64,000 bases of DNA from Ophthalmolycus amberensis (Eukaryota; Chordata; Actinopteri; Perciformes; Zoarcidae): NCBI GenBank assembly GCA_024529925.1, contig JAFEUB010000735.1, positions 186,001 to 250,000 of the forward strand, given 5' to 3'. The notes beneath the pieces are model-generated. The model saw only the letters and a list, made by a program, of their open reading frames with translations, ran no database searches and was not told the origin of the DNA. Of the stretch, positions 12,140 through 24,475 are shown in pieces. The translations under genes were made by a program, and so were the position numbers. Position 1 is the first letter of the stretch; every line of letters begins with the position of its first letter.

Positions 12140-12145
12140 AATAAA
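12140..12145 (+). terminator. AATAAA, candidate polyadenylation signal of the orphan exon
   Basis: The hexamer lies 155 bp after the TGA of the possible exon, with GTGTGTTCTTCTC-like T/G-rich sequence at about 12195. It is meaningful only if that exon is transcribed. Confidence 0.2.
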
Positions 12146-12165
12146 TTCCCGTTCTTTAAATCTTA

Positions 12166-12195
12166 GCTTATAATCACTTATAATCACTTATAATG
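12166..12195 (+). repeat. short tandem repeat, 10-bp unit, about three copies
   Basis: TTATAATCAC-type units repeat three times in a row, the last one diverged. Confidence 0.8.
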
Positions 12196-13421
12196 AGTGT
12201 GTTCTTCTCAAAACACTTCCTCTTGTTCAAGTTTCCTGCTATTTATTTGGGGTGCAGTAAACAGAAGAATTGTCAGCAGAAAGGCAGGTGGGGTCAACAT
12301 CTTAACGGGTGATTTATTGCAGGTCCCCATCATGACATAACATTATTATCTACATAAAAAGCAGCTCAACTTGATTCACATGCTATCAACGCAGTTACAG
12401 TACTGACAGTGTTCGAAAGCGCTTCCATATATCCTGTTCTGATCTATGACAGCAGACACGCTCCTTCAGCATCTGTGTCAAACACATTACATGTAGTGGA
12501 AAATTCATGAAAGCAGTCGTCAGATTACCATTATCGACAGTGTGCCCTCTGCTTGCTCAGCTAGTTATTGCAGCTGCTACTGGTGAGACGATAATCAGTT
12601 AACTCAAAAAGGTGTAGCTCTCGCTATTCCACCTCAGAGAGCGTGATATCTACTGCTGAACCAGTTGCAAATCAAATGAATCAATCAATAAGAGCCAGAG
12701 AAAATAAATACAACCGTGTTGTAAACAAATCTTTGGTGTTTTCACAAAAAAAAGAAAAAAAAGAAATTGAATTTACTCAATCAAAATTTACATCATGCAT
12801 GAACCATCAGGTTCAACAGTAAGAGGGTGGGTTAAATTAATGACTGGCATGTAACTTGCCTTTTAAAAAGATGTGGATCAGTGTTTTTTCCCCAAAGATA
12901 ATTTCGGGTTATGTGTCGTATCGTGTGAGTTATGTTCCTGCTTTTGCTTTTCATTCAACCAACTGCTGCAGGCAAAACTATTTTAAGATGTCACGCTGGT
13001 GTGTCAGGCTACATAAAGTACTGTTGTTGGTGTTGGGAATTGGAGATCTCAAACAGATACTCTTGGTTGTCATTATGTCACTCCTCGTATGTTAGACAGA
13101 GAAGATCTGTGTGCGTGTGTGGGCAGCGGCAGCCGCCATAGCTGAAATAAAAAAAAGAAAAGAGGGAAGAGCACCACATGCAGAAACTCTGACTTCTCAC
13201 ACTTGAAACAGCATGCAGGCTGTCAAAATTGAGAGAAATGCGAAAGGCTGAGTTCTCACAGGCTGAGTGACACTTGAAAGCAGGTAAACATGAAGTGTTT
13301 TTACTGTTAAAGAAAATATTTTATACCAGTCTGCAATTGACTCCATTCTGATTCTTCTTTGTTTATTCATGCCTCGCAGCAGCAGACAATATTTTGCAAC
13401 AGCCAAAAAGATGTTCGTGTG

Positions 13422-13462
<41 letters not shown>

Positions 13463-16400
13463 CCAGGGTTTAAAAACCAAAATCCAGACACAGTGAGTGC
13501 AAACAAGATTGAGCAGTGACGTATGAGTATAACCACTTTGTGCTTCGAACACTCCCATCAAACCTTTATTTATTCCACAGAGGCATAACAAAAATGGGGG
13601 TCAAATTGAAAGAAAAAACAACAACACAGTGTCTCAGTAAGGTGCTCCACCGTAGATTGAATCATGTGATGTGCAGAGGTGGAGCAAGACGTCCCCCCCC
13701 CCCCCCCATTTACGACAGCTATATGCACTATTTTCCAAGCCATTTGATACTAGAAAGTCTAAAAATCTGCACATCATTTAGGTGTAAACACAATACGCTG
13801 AGGGAAATTATCCTGTAGAGCCTCCATCCTATTTTCTATGTAATGGTAAGGCCTGCAAAACAACATTACTAATCTTGAAACCTAGTTTTGTTATAGTATG
13901 CTGGAGTACACAATGTTAGAGCGGACATATATGGCAGTAAAATAACTTTTGGTCCATTGATTTGCTGATCTCGTCAGAGACGCTGAGTGGAAATGACACA
14001 AAGTTGAAGGTATTTTAAAAACACTGAAACCCCCTCCCCGCTCCGCCCCTCGTCATGCGTTTTCTGTTTCGGTGTGATCGCCATCCTTCAACTTAACGGA
14101 TGTGCAGGTTGGGCCAATGGAGCCACTGATGCAATGTGTTTGGAAACGGGGTAGTTTTTAGTAATTTGTCGACTGAGTGCCATCACCCTGTTAAATGCAA
14201 CATCACACTCGCAGACTATTTACATCCTTCTCACACACCGTTTACATCCTTTTTTATTCATCCATAATGGAGTGAACGTCGCTTCAGGCTGTCTGAGAGG
14301 AAACTTGTGTCGTTATGTACTAGCAGACAGGGGGTCGCTGTTATTCTGAACAGTTAAAGTGTGGACCTTTTTTATATTATGTGCATCAACAGAGAAACTG
14401 CATTCCTGTTGCAGTAGATTGGAGTAGATTCAAGTAACCCTGCTTTGGGACTTTATTTGGACTAAAATGTTTGAAGCTCGAGGGAAAAGTCTGATGCTAG
14501 ATGTATTTTGAGTGATTCATTTAAAATGAAAAGAGATGATCTTACTGCAGTCTCATATATTTCTCTCATCCTGATTGTTTTCACTTCCTCTTTTCTTCTA
14601 GATTTTATCATTTTATTTATTCCCCCGCCTTCTTAGTTGCCCTTTTATTTTTGACACAATGTGAGGCCTGAAACTAGTTGGGACATCCACTAAAGTTGAG
14701 ACGAGTCATTCTCTTTTACAAAACCATAATAAAAAGTCACGTTTTAGAATACTGATTATTTTTTAATGTAGCCCGTTAAATGGCCCCACTGTAGTCTGAC
14801 GGCCTGCCGGGGGCTGAAGGCCATGCACCCGATGGAGGAGTCTGAACAAAACAACCTGTGTTAGCGAGTCGTTAAGAGTCTCTTCTTCAGCCTGCAAAGG
14901 CAGTGCTGAATCTGAACTTTAACACTCACATATTTGCAGGTCCGCTTGTGGCCACAATTAATGTAAATTCACCAGAGAGTTCCAGCATGAGTTAATGCAA
15001 CAGTGGACCTCCAAAATGTCCCCTGTTGGCTCGCAAACTGAGCGCACGCTTACCTACAAACACATACGGGGAGAATTTGCTGCCATCAGTCAGTTTTGAC
15101 TATTCATCATATCATGATAATCAATGCCTAATGATGGGTGTTCATTTTGTAAATTGTCATGTCTTCTGTGTGCCATGCACACTCCAGAGTGAGACTGCAA
15201 GTGACATCCTTCAACCTTTATCATCATCCCAACAACAGCCATTGGTGTTTTCACATGATGGATTCATGCGGAGACTGCGTTTCTTTCTTTTTACTTTGGC
15301 CTGATTATTTGTATCAGCATCCATATAAATAGGAACAGTAAATATTCCCCCTTTTTGTATTAGGCTGATAAACGGTCGTCACTATGGTGTAAATACAAAC
15401 TGCAATCATGAATTTTCTCAGAAAAGCTCTACCTGTTGAATACATATTGAAAAGCTTTCATGAATCACTATTACAGTTTATCAACTTGCACTTCAGTAGC
15501 AAAACGGGTTGTTCTCATAAAAAACGAATTGCAGATTATTACATCAAATGAGGAGCGAACTCGGAAGAAATAACCCTGTTATATAGCCAGACACGTCTCC
15601 AGTTTCCTTTGGAAATACATCAAGTAAAAAATAAAAAAGCTTTTAAAATGCCCTTTCATTTAAGTGTCTGATGAAATGAAAATAAAAAAGACTCAAAAGG
15701 GGAAAATGTTGTATTTCAGGGTTACACAAACCTGGCAGAAGTGTGCCCTCAAGAGTTATTTCAACCGAGACCTCGAGTTATTCTGGAAATCAAGTGTCTG
15801 CCAGTGGTAGACAGCTGCACATCATGGGGTACTTCTCAGTACTCAAACAGGGGAAGAGAAGCGAGAGCTCAGTCCAAGCCCCGGTTCGTCCAATAAACTT
15901 AATAAAGCCAGGACCCGGCCTTTAAAATGCCGAACATAGTCAAATGCCAGAGAGGAGAAAGAGAGGAGGAAAAAAAAAAAAAAGTCATCACAAAAACATT
16001 GCTAATACAACTTCAATAAGAATTTTTAATGACAAGAATGAATGCCATGGGCATAACTAGCACAGTGATCCCTGTCTTGTCTCATCCTTGATAGCTCAGC
16101 GTTCCCACTCCAGGCAAATTAGTTTATTGGATTTCATTCAAATTAAAGTTACCTCATCAAGTGTGATAATGCATGTGTATGGAATTTAATGTGTAGGAGG
16201 AAGAAGAGGGAAAGACTCCACTTCTGGGACCAGATAGCAGACAAAAGGTTACAGAGCATTTTGAGTAACATCAGGCTCACAGGCAGAAACTAGAAGCAAA
16301 CAAACAACCAGGCACACGTCTCAACCAACGCACGCAAATGATGTGTGTGTGTGGGGGGGGGGGGGCTCTTCCTCCCTACTGGGGAGTTGATGAGCAAATG

Positions 16401-17963
16401 AGAAACAGCTGCACAGGCAGGTGGCCAATCAGGTGTCAGGTGGACAGGTAGACAGGAACATTAAACAACAACAACAACAGGTACAACCAGACTGAATGTG
16501 GAAAGCTGTGTGAAGACACCACTTCCATTCATTTGCAATGAGAACACGCGAGTCCCTCGTGTAAAGCACAACGCTCTACTGAGGGAGAAATGCTGGGCCC
16601 CAGTTCAGTCAAAATGGGTCAAAACTTCTTCTTTTGTGTCTCTATTGTATAGAGCATCGATAGAGACACAGTTCCCCCCCCCCTACCAGATTCTGTTGTC
16701 CATTTTTAACAAGTCTTTTTTCACAGCAGACATTTTGACTTGTCACATAGGGAAAAGCACAGGTGTTACTGCTGACATTAACGATGGCTCTGTTTTATTC
16801 CAGGGTCCCAGTAAGAGGGACAATGAACCGGCATGCACGACCCTGAAATAAAAGCAGGAATTCAGCCATCAGTCTTTTTATTATTTACGCCTGTGTATTT
16901 CCTACTGTGACGAGTCAAAATGTGCTTTGTGAAAACGGTCTATCGGTTCAGTCTGGGAGAAGATCCATTTTAATTATGCAGATAGCAACCGCCCGAGTAA
17001 TGAGTGTGTTGCACCTCTGCTCTCTGATGTGTTCCTGACAAACCCCAACAATATGCCTTGTAGCAGAAAAAAAATGCACAGGTGTATTTATTAATCGTGA
17101 TGGCTGCATTCCACACAGGGGAGGTCCTGGTAATGCTGGCAGGAGAAAATCAAATAACACATGAAATGAAAGACTAAAATGAGAGGAAATAAAATCAAAA
17201 AGTAGAAATAAGTTAAAGAGAAAAGTAATGCTGGCTCACTGTCACGCTGTCATGGTTTAATGGGACACTGCATGGAACTGAGGCATTGTTAAAGACTTTT
17301 CATTCACCCCGAGCTTGTCATGCCATGACAAGTCAAACTGTCTGCTGAGAGAAACGTCTAGAGGAATCAAGCCTTCATTCATATTATTTACATCTGTGCT
17401 TTCTTCTAATGTGACAAGGTCAAATGTCTTCTGAGCAATCAACTCTCCGTTTCCCGTCAAACAAACTGTAGCTGCCTTCAGCTCCTCCCAGGACACTGAT
17501 TGGTCTGGACACAAACGTCATTACTTGAGACCTGACAACATGGATTTTCATGTGATTTTGTGATACTTGTCAAGCTGCCATGCAAGATCATCGCCCCTCT
17601 GGCTCTCTTCAGTTTTGTCCCACGCAACCTTCTTTTGCCTAAATGTGGTGTACATAGCCGGTGTATCCGATCCATTGTGCACCAGTCAGTTGTTTCATGG
17701 TGCGTTCAGGCAGTCTTTACCAACTTGTAAAGTGAAGAAATATAATGTGATCATGTTGTATTTACTATTGCCTTCAGTTGGAAATCAGTTACCGAGAAAT
17801 ACATCAAATCACATTGAGAAAATGAAAAAACACTGCAGAAATGGAAGTATGCCTGAATATGTTGTTGCATTAAGTTATGCTGCTGTTTTGCTGCAGACGG
17901 CAACAGAAAAATGAGTCTTCACAAGTTTACAGGGATATGCCTTTTTAAGGCATAATCCTCTGT
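12196..17963. other. intergenic, no gene seen
   Basis: A long gene-free stretch. Simple sequence includes a GT run at about 13425-13460, C-runs at about 13694-13707 and 16675-16683, and a G-run at about 16353-16365. ORFs here (for example 13516-13818 and 16498-16851) show no recognised domain or splice pattern. Confidence 0.55.
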
Positions 17964-17977
17964 GAAGATAGACCGTC

Positions 17978-18022
17978 CAACCGCCATTAAAAACAAAAGA
18001 AGAAGAAGAAGAAGAAGAAGAA
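17978..18022 (+). mobile_element. short retro-insertion with (AAG)n tail
   Basis: A 45-bp segment, CAACCGCCATTAAAAAC followed by an AAG repeat, sits between two identical 14-bp copies of GAAGATAGACCGTC (17964-17977 and 18023-18036). A direct duplication of that length plus a 3' simple-repeat tail is the pattern of target-primed retrotransposition, here of a severely 5'-truncated LINE or SINE. Because the tail itself ends in GAA, the duplication is at least 12 bp (AGATAGACCGTC). Confidence 0.7.
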
Positions 18023-18036
18023 GAAGATAGACCGTC

Positions 18037-18430
18037 TCATTTCCAAAGGAGGAACCATATCCTGCCCCTCAAATGGGATGCAGCTACAAAGTCAAGGCTG
18101 ATGAAGGGACATCGGGAGATGGTGCAGTTATGACTATGACCGGGACAATATTTGATGTTCAGGTGAGTGATATTTAGCCAATCACAACACTCAATTTTAA
18201 AAATGACTTACTTACCAATGATTCAGGTTTTATTTGTCATATAAATGTGAATAATTCCCAAGTAAATAAAACATTTTGGTTGCCTCAAAATGTATTTTTT
18301 AGCATCCGGTTGTGCTTAGCTCCAGCCTATCGTGTCACTTGTGCTTGATGACAACAACCAACAACTAATGGCCAAAAGGACGAGCTTGAGCAGTCCACGT
18401 CCTCTTCTTATATACAGTCTATGCTTTACA
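18037..18430 (+). repeat. probable teleost interspersed repeat with an open frame and a splice donor
   Basis: Phrases such as TATATACAGTCTATG near 18411 are typical of an abundant fish repeat, though I cannot name the family. Inside, a frame from ATG 18073 stays open for 30 codons (MGCSYKVKADEGTSGD...) up to a perfect donor CAG|GTGAGT at 18160-18168. I read this as repeat sequence with a fortuitous donor; a genuine small exon cannot be excluded. Confidence 0.35.
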
Positions 18431-21400
18431 CTGATCACTGGCCACTGTGTCTGCAGTCTTTGTCACAAGAGAAAACTTTGATGTTGAAAAAGTTCGATAC
18501 TTTGATGGCAGAATCTCCAGGAGGCAAACAAATCTTTCTCTCTCGATCACACAGACAGTGACACCATTTTAATAAGATCATTGTACAATTAATGTGTACA
18601 TAAGCCATATTTTAAATCTTTTAATCAAGTCGTTTTTTAAAATTTGGGCTGGATGTGATAATTACTGTCAGTGGGGATTCAGTGTGAACTTAAAAAGGTC
18701 ATCGTATGCTTCAAACTCCCTTTTAGTCAAATCCATTTTCCAGAATTAAATTCAGTTGTATTTTACTCTCTTGATATTGGCGGCAGTATCATGAAGGTAA
18801 CCATTTGTCATAATTATGGATCTGTGCAGTTCTGCCTTAGGCTAGAGCCACACTCCACAGTGTGTGTATGTGTGTGTCAGAGGAGTGCCGGGATGACCTC
18901 AGGGCTCTGGAGACATGGTGTGATTTAAAAGGACAGGGATGGGAATAGACACAGTTGCTCTCTCACTCTCTTCCCGCCTTGCATTGATCTTGCGTGAAGG
19001 CTGAGGAGAGAACATGTTAATCGACTTCATAGTTGCTGGGAAACAGCTTCCCCCATTCCCAAAGCTTTTGGAGAACATTTAGAAGCCTGATACAATTGAC
19101 CAGCGGCCGTCATTGAGATTCCACCACCTCCACTGAAAGAAAGGGTCTTCTTCCTGCTGCCCATATCGGTTCTCCTCACGCCCTGTGTAATGCATCACTC
19201 CGCACCATTTGCATTTAGATCACCCCTTTTTTCTTGCACTGCACATTGTGTGTCGGGAACCGAGTCGATACTGTGGTGGGATCCTAAGGAGAATGGATGG
19301 TGGTGGTAATGAAGGCGAACCACCAACACAAACACGCCGCCCGGCCGTTCGTCTGCCCGGCGCCGTGCAGCACCTGCAGCCGTTAGTTTTAATTAGCGGA
19401 GGGGAGTGATAGGAGCTCCTCTACCCACCCACCCTCCCACCCATCCCCTCTGGTGGAGAGCAACTGAATACTGATGCCCCAGTGCGGCACGTGTATCCTT
19501 TACTTTTATTATTGGGGTTTAATTGACAAACCAGAATGGCTCATTTTACCACTGTACTCTATTAATTCAAAACAGATTGGTTGTAGAATGGATGGACAAA
19601 TAAATAATCAGGTCAATGTTGATGAGCTCGGTTGAATTGGTTAATTAAAGCAGGGTTTTTTTTTCTATTCTTGTGCCAATTGCTCCGATACAATAGTAGT
19701 TCTTCGAATGTACAGCACTTTGTATTCTGAGGCCTTTGTAGGAAATCTGTGTTGGCTGTAAGGGAGAAAAAAGTGAGTTGAGCGAGCATGACATTATGGT
19801 TTATCAGGTGGGCAGCTCTCCCCAGATATTTCACGGGATTAACCTCCTGACAGTTGCAGAAAGTAGAGCGGTAGATTCCAGCGTCCGTAGACACTGCCTC
19901 CCCTCTCTAACCCGTGCTCTCGACACTGATAAGACCTGTCGTCACCTACACTGCCCTGACACTCCACCCACACACTGCACAGACGCCAGGTTAGCTGAAG
20001 TAGAGGAAAAGCAAGTGCACTGTCCTCTAAATTCAGGCAAAAGCATGAGATTAGCCGGTAGGAACTGATAATGTCTTGCGATATTTCAGAAAACAGTTTT
20101 GCAAATCTCCCGTTTGTCTAATATTACAGTCCCTATGATGGCTCCTCCAAGCTTTATCTATTTCATTCTTATTCAAAGCTGCATTTGGAGGATTTGGTTC
20201 CTGATAGAATCGCTCCGCTCCACACACCCCCCCCCCCTTTCCACTGTGGCATATTCCATGATTTACATTACCTATCAAATCTTCCGGTCCCTCGCTGTCA
20301 CATACTCAACACAGCCTTCCAGCCTACTGGAATAGCTTAGGCTCAACCTCATCTTCCAAATGCATGTATGCCAAACTGAGTGGGGGACTCTGGCACTCCA
20401 ATTGGTATGTAAAGTCCTATCTTGGTTCAGACATGTGGAACTTTTTTTTCATTTTCCAAGGCATTTTGAGTCCCAACCAAACTATGGAACTGTATACAAG
20501 TGCATTGCAAAACTACGTATCCTCCCACTTTCAGCCTGCAGTGGCATATGGGGCCACGTGTGTGGTTAAAAGATATCATCTGGGGCAAAGCATCGCCGTT
20601 TGACCGGCTTCTGACATAGTTTGCGGCAGCAAAACAGAAAATACCCCTAGCCAATGTCTTCTCTCAGATTTTGACCACATACACACACTGTATACATACA
20701 TATACACACACCAGCATGTGCATACTGTACACTCTTACATCACACAACGTCCTTTAAATATCTCAGTGCTTTCCAAAACCTGTAGAAACAACATTGCACA
20801 CAGCCATGTCTGGAAATCTGCATAAATCATGTCAGTGTTACTCAGACTTAAATTACCCTTGGGAGGGCTGTGTGTTTGAGCGCTGCGCAATACCCCCATG
20901 GTCCACGTTGATTATATCAAACAATATATGCGGCACGATTGGAATACATAAGGAGAGTGGGAGCCCCTCCCCCCATGGCTGAACTGTGCAAGAAGCTGCT
21001 TTATCTCAGGGCTCAGTTTAATACGCCAGACCTTCGGAGGGAGCCACCCTGGGGTGGATAGATAGGGCTCGTCATTGTTTTACCGGCTCACACTCCACTA
21101 TGGAGCTCTATAGGCTCCCCTGTGTGCCTCTTGTCAATGTAACCGTGCAGCAAAAATCATATCGCATGGATTTGTCATTCCAGCTTTCACACACGTTCCA
21201 TCACTTACCGGTCAATGAGCGCTGAGACGCCAAAGTGGATGTCGTTTAGTGTCGCTGCATAAATGTAACTATATCAGATTAGTGTGAAAGATAAAAAAAT
21301 ATGTAAGATAATGAGGTTCTCCGCCTGACCCCAAAGAGAAGCTTTGTGAATTGGTGCATGCTAATCCTCTCTTGTAACGACTTAAAGAGTCATACGTGTG

Positions 21401-22943
21401 GCGGAGAATCATATTGTCAAACTGTGAGAGCGTGTGCAGAGTTGAGTAGTCAACATTAGCCCTGGATTTATGTCCCAAACTGATACATGGGATATGTACA
21501 TTGCATTGAGATCATGCATCAGTGCACTTCATGTATAATATAATGCCCTAGATGACTTACCTAATCTGTTCTCACTCTCGAAAGGTCTTTCTCTCCCTCA
21601 GCCTTCATTCACATCCATCACCATGAAAGGCCGGTGGCCTGAAACAAGCCTGCCCTCATATAATGGATAGTTCCGATTAGCCGCCTCTGTGTACATGCTC
21701 GACAGAGGCATGGCGAGCTGAGCGCTGTGAGGCTGGTGATTTGTAAGGTCACGTGTGGCGGTACTGTGGGGACGGATATTAGCAGGCCCTCCGGAGTCCC
21801 ACGAGAGCTATGTATCCTGCTGACACCATCACATCTGTAGGCAAATGTGCGCGTGTCTACTGCTCCCCCGTCTCCAATGCCGTGGCTCATGCACAAATAA
21901 CTTCCTCCCGGACTTGAAAATGAGCTTTGGGTTGCGCCATCCATCGATCCGACGTTCCGCCTCCCTCTCCCCTCCCCCGTTGCTGGCAAGGTCCTCTCTC
22001 AAGGCCCTCCTTATTCTCCAGCTGGCTTCCCTGTTCCATACACTGCCCTATACTATTTTCTTTTTGGTGAAAAATGCAATTTAATTTCAGTTCAATACAG
22101 ATAGTGCCAAGAAAGTCCGGGTGAGAACTCAAAGAAGAAAAACAAAACACGATGGGGAGTTTCTCTCAAAAGCAGTTAAAGTGTTGTTTTATCTGAAAAT
22201 ACGTCAAACGAGAAGGCGATGCATGAATATATTTGAGTAAATAGTGCACGTGCTGATTTGTGGCCAGCTGAATATCTGCGTGACTCATCTCTTGTGGTGC
22301 AGACTCTCCGAGGATGCTCCAGACCAACGCATTAAGGGAGAGGAGTAAAGTGCATTTGAAGCGAACTGCTGGGGGGAAATCAGCCCTAATTAAGTAAACT
22401 CCCGTCTGGATTCTTTGCAGCGTTAGGCTGTCGTATACATACGCCTCCCAAATTCCTTACACCCTCTTTTGTAATTCTGAAGTTATTCCCTAAGAGAAGG
22501 CCTTAGAGGGATTTTCTAAGTACTTCGTGAAAGCAACACGTTAATGATAACACCGAATTATTTGTTTTTCATGTCACCTTGGAGGGATTTCAAAAAAGGT
22601 GTTTGTTCTCTGAGCAGCTACTGTAGCTTAATCCAAGCTTTGTTATGCATTATGTGTGTGTGGGTGTGAGAGATGACTCAGCGCTTTCATGACAATTATC
22701 AATAAACTTGTTAGAACAGCTGTCTTGTCATACCCTGTCCTGAGGGGAAGCTTCTCATCAAAAATCGATCACGCAAACTCCACACAGGGGGCAAAGGCCT
22801 CCACCAGGTTCCTCCTCTCCAGTCTGGGTAGAAATCGGTAGAAGACACCGGCCTGAAGAGGATTTATTTATACACACACACAAACACACACACACGCCGT
22901 ATCTCCCCATCCTGCTGATTCGCTCCAGAGCAAAAATCAGCAA
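18431..22943. other. intergenic, no gene seen
   Basis: No recognisable exon. Several ORFs of 60-120 codons (for example 21618-21989 minus) show no family motif. The CCCACC-rich stretch near 19422-19448 and the CA-rich stretch at 20680-20715 are simple-sequence patches. Confidence 0.5.
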
Positions 22944-23629
22944 ATCCATCCATCCATCCATCCATCCATCCATCCATCCATCCATCCATCCATCCATCCA
23001 TCCATCCATCCATCCATCCATCCATCCATCCATCCATCCATCCATCCATCCATCCATCCATCCATCCATCCATCCATCCATCCATCCATCCATCCATCCA
23101 TCCATCCATCCATCCATCCATCCATCCATCCATCCATCCATCCATCCATCCATCCATCCATCCATCCATCCATCCATCCATCCATCCATCCATCCATCCA
23201 TCCATCCATCCATCCATCCATCCATCCATCCATCCATCCATCCATCCATCCATCCATCCATCCATCCATCCATCCATCCATCCATCCATCCATCCATCCA
23301 TCCATCCATCCATCCATCCATCCATCCATCCATCCATCCATCCATCCATCCATCCATCCATCCATCCATCCATCCATCCATCCATCCATCCATCCATCCA
23401 TCCATCCATCCATCCATCCATCCATCCATCCATCCATCCATCCATCCATCCATCCATCCATCCATCCATCCATCCATCCATCCATCCATCCATCCATCCA
23501 TCCATCCATCCATCCATCCATCCATCCATCCATCCATCCATCCATCCATCCATCCATCCATCCATCCATCCATCCATCCATCCATCCATCCATCCATCCA
23601 TCCATCCATCCATCCATCCATCCATCCAT
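22944..23629. repeat. (ATCC)n tetranucleotide satellite, about 171 copies
   Basis: About 686 bp of ATCC units with no interruption that I can see. The repeat has no stop codon in any of six frames, giving long WMDG and IHPS pseudo-ORFs (up to 306 codons on the minus strand) that are not genes. Length uniformity suggests a recent expansion, and the true array length may differ from the assembled one. Confidence 0.98.
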
Positions 23630-24114
23630 GCTCCTGGTCCTCTGAGGGTGCGCAGTATGTGCCTGTCCTCTGTTGCAACCAAATGCCCCACTCATGCCCA
23701 GGATTTTACAAGGCAATTGCATTTCCGGAGCCAAACGCCCACCGAGCAGCACATCTGGGGGGGTGGGGTCCCCTGGGCCCTTTTAATGTGACTTTCCCTC
23801 GAAAAACATGCCATCTGTGCTTGCCACTGTGTGACGTGCTAAATGGCGAGGAATAGAGTTTTGGGAAGGGGAGCACGGATGCATCCAGCTGTTTCTCCCA
23901 GTCGGGGGAATTGTGCCACTCCTGGCTCGAGTTAGTCTACCTTGTTAATCCACTGCCATCACACCTATCATCCAAGTGCCCATCCAACCATAGCTCATTT
24001 CACTCCCCTTCAGCCAATCACAGGCAGAGGCGGGACCAGTGGCCCCACGCTGGAACCCCCGCCCACCTTTGTTGGAAAGGCAATCAATTGACCACAGAGT
24101 CCATGTTCCCATCA
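23630..24114. other. intergenic, no gene seen
   Basis: No exon or repeat was recognised. The minus-strand 190-codon ORF at 23945-24517 runs across two repeats and is not credible as a gene. Confidence 0.5.
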
Positions 24115-24290
24115 AGCAGTACAGTTCAGTTCGATTCGGTACACATTCAAATTTTTTATTTATTTTTTTTTGCGTTTCCATTCGCAAAAGTTGTGGATGG
24201 TACCGATAGAACCACTGCATTCTTGGTACCACCTCGGTCAGGGTTCCAAGCGAGCTGAGCTGATAATGGAAGGTGGAGTTAAAACACTGA
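24115..24290. mobile_element. fragment of a teleost non-autonomous repeat (probably DNA transposon)
   Basis: The stretch holds TTCGATTCGGTAC, GCGTTTCCATTCGCAAAAG, GGTACCACCTCGG and GGTTCCAAGCGAGC. This series of GGTACC/CGAGC phrases is one I recognise from abundant short repeats in fish genomes. The ends are degraded, no target duplication could be defined, and the family assignment is from memory. Confidence 0.45.
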
Positions 24291-24411
24291 CGCACTACGT
24301 GCACTATGCCATTCGATTGAGAAAGAGCAGATGTTGCACAGTTTGGCTGCCAATTGAATGATTCAACAAGTTTCCTGTTGAAGATGATGTCATGGTAGTC
24401 GATCAGAGCCG

Positions 24412-24475
24412 TAGAGACACAAAACCAAAGAGACACAAAATGACCACAAAGAATTACCACAGAGGGACACAAAAG
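24412..24475 (+). repeat. short degenerate minisatellite (GACACAAAA/GACCACAAA units)
   Basis: Four to five imperfect units built on AGAGACACAAAA and TGACCACAAAG, a pattern often seen as tandem arrays in fish introns. Confidence 0.65.

Noticed and set aside
22758..23752. Minus-strand ORFs of 271-306 codons made of WMDG repeats
   Set aside because: They are translations of the (ATCC)n array in all three frames. The flanking parts show no domain or splice signal.
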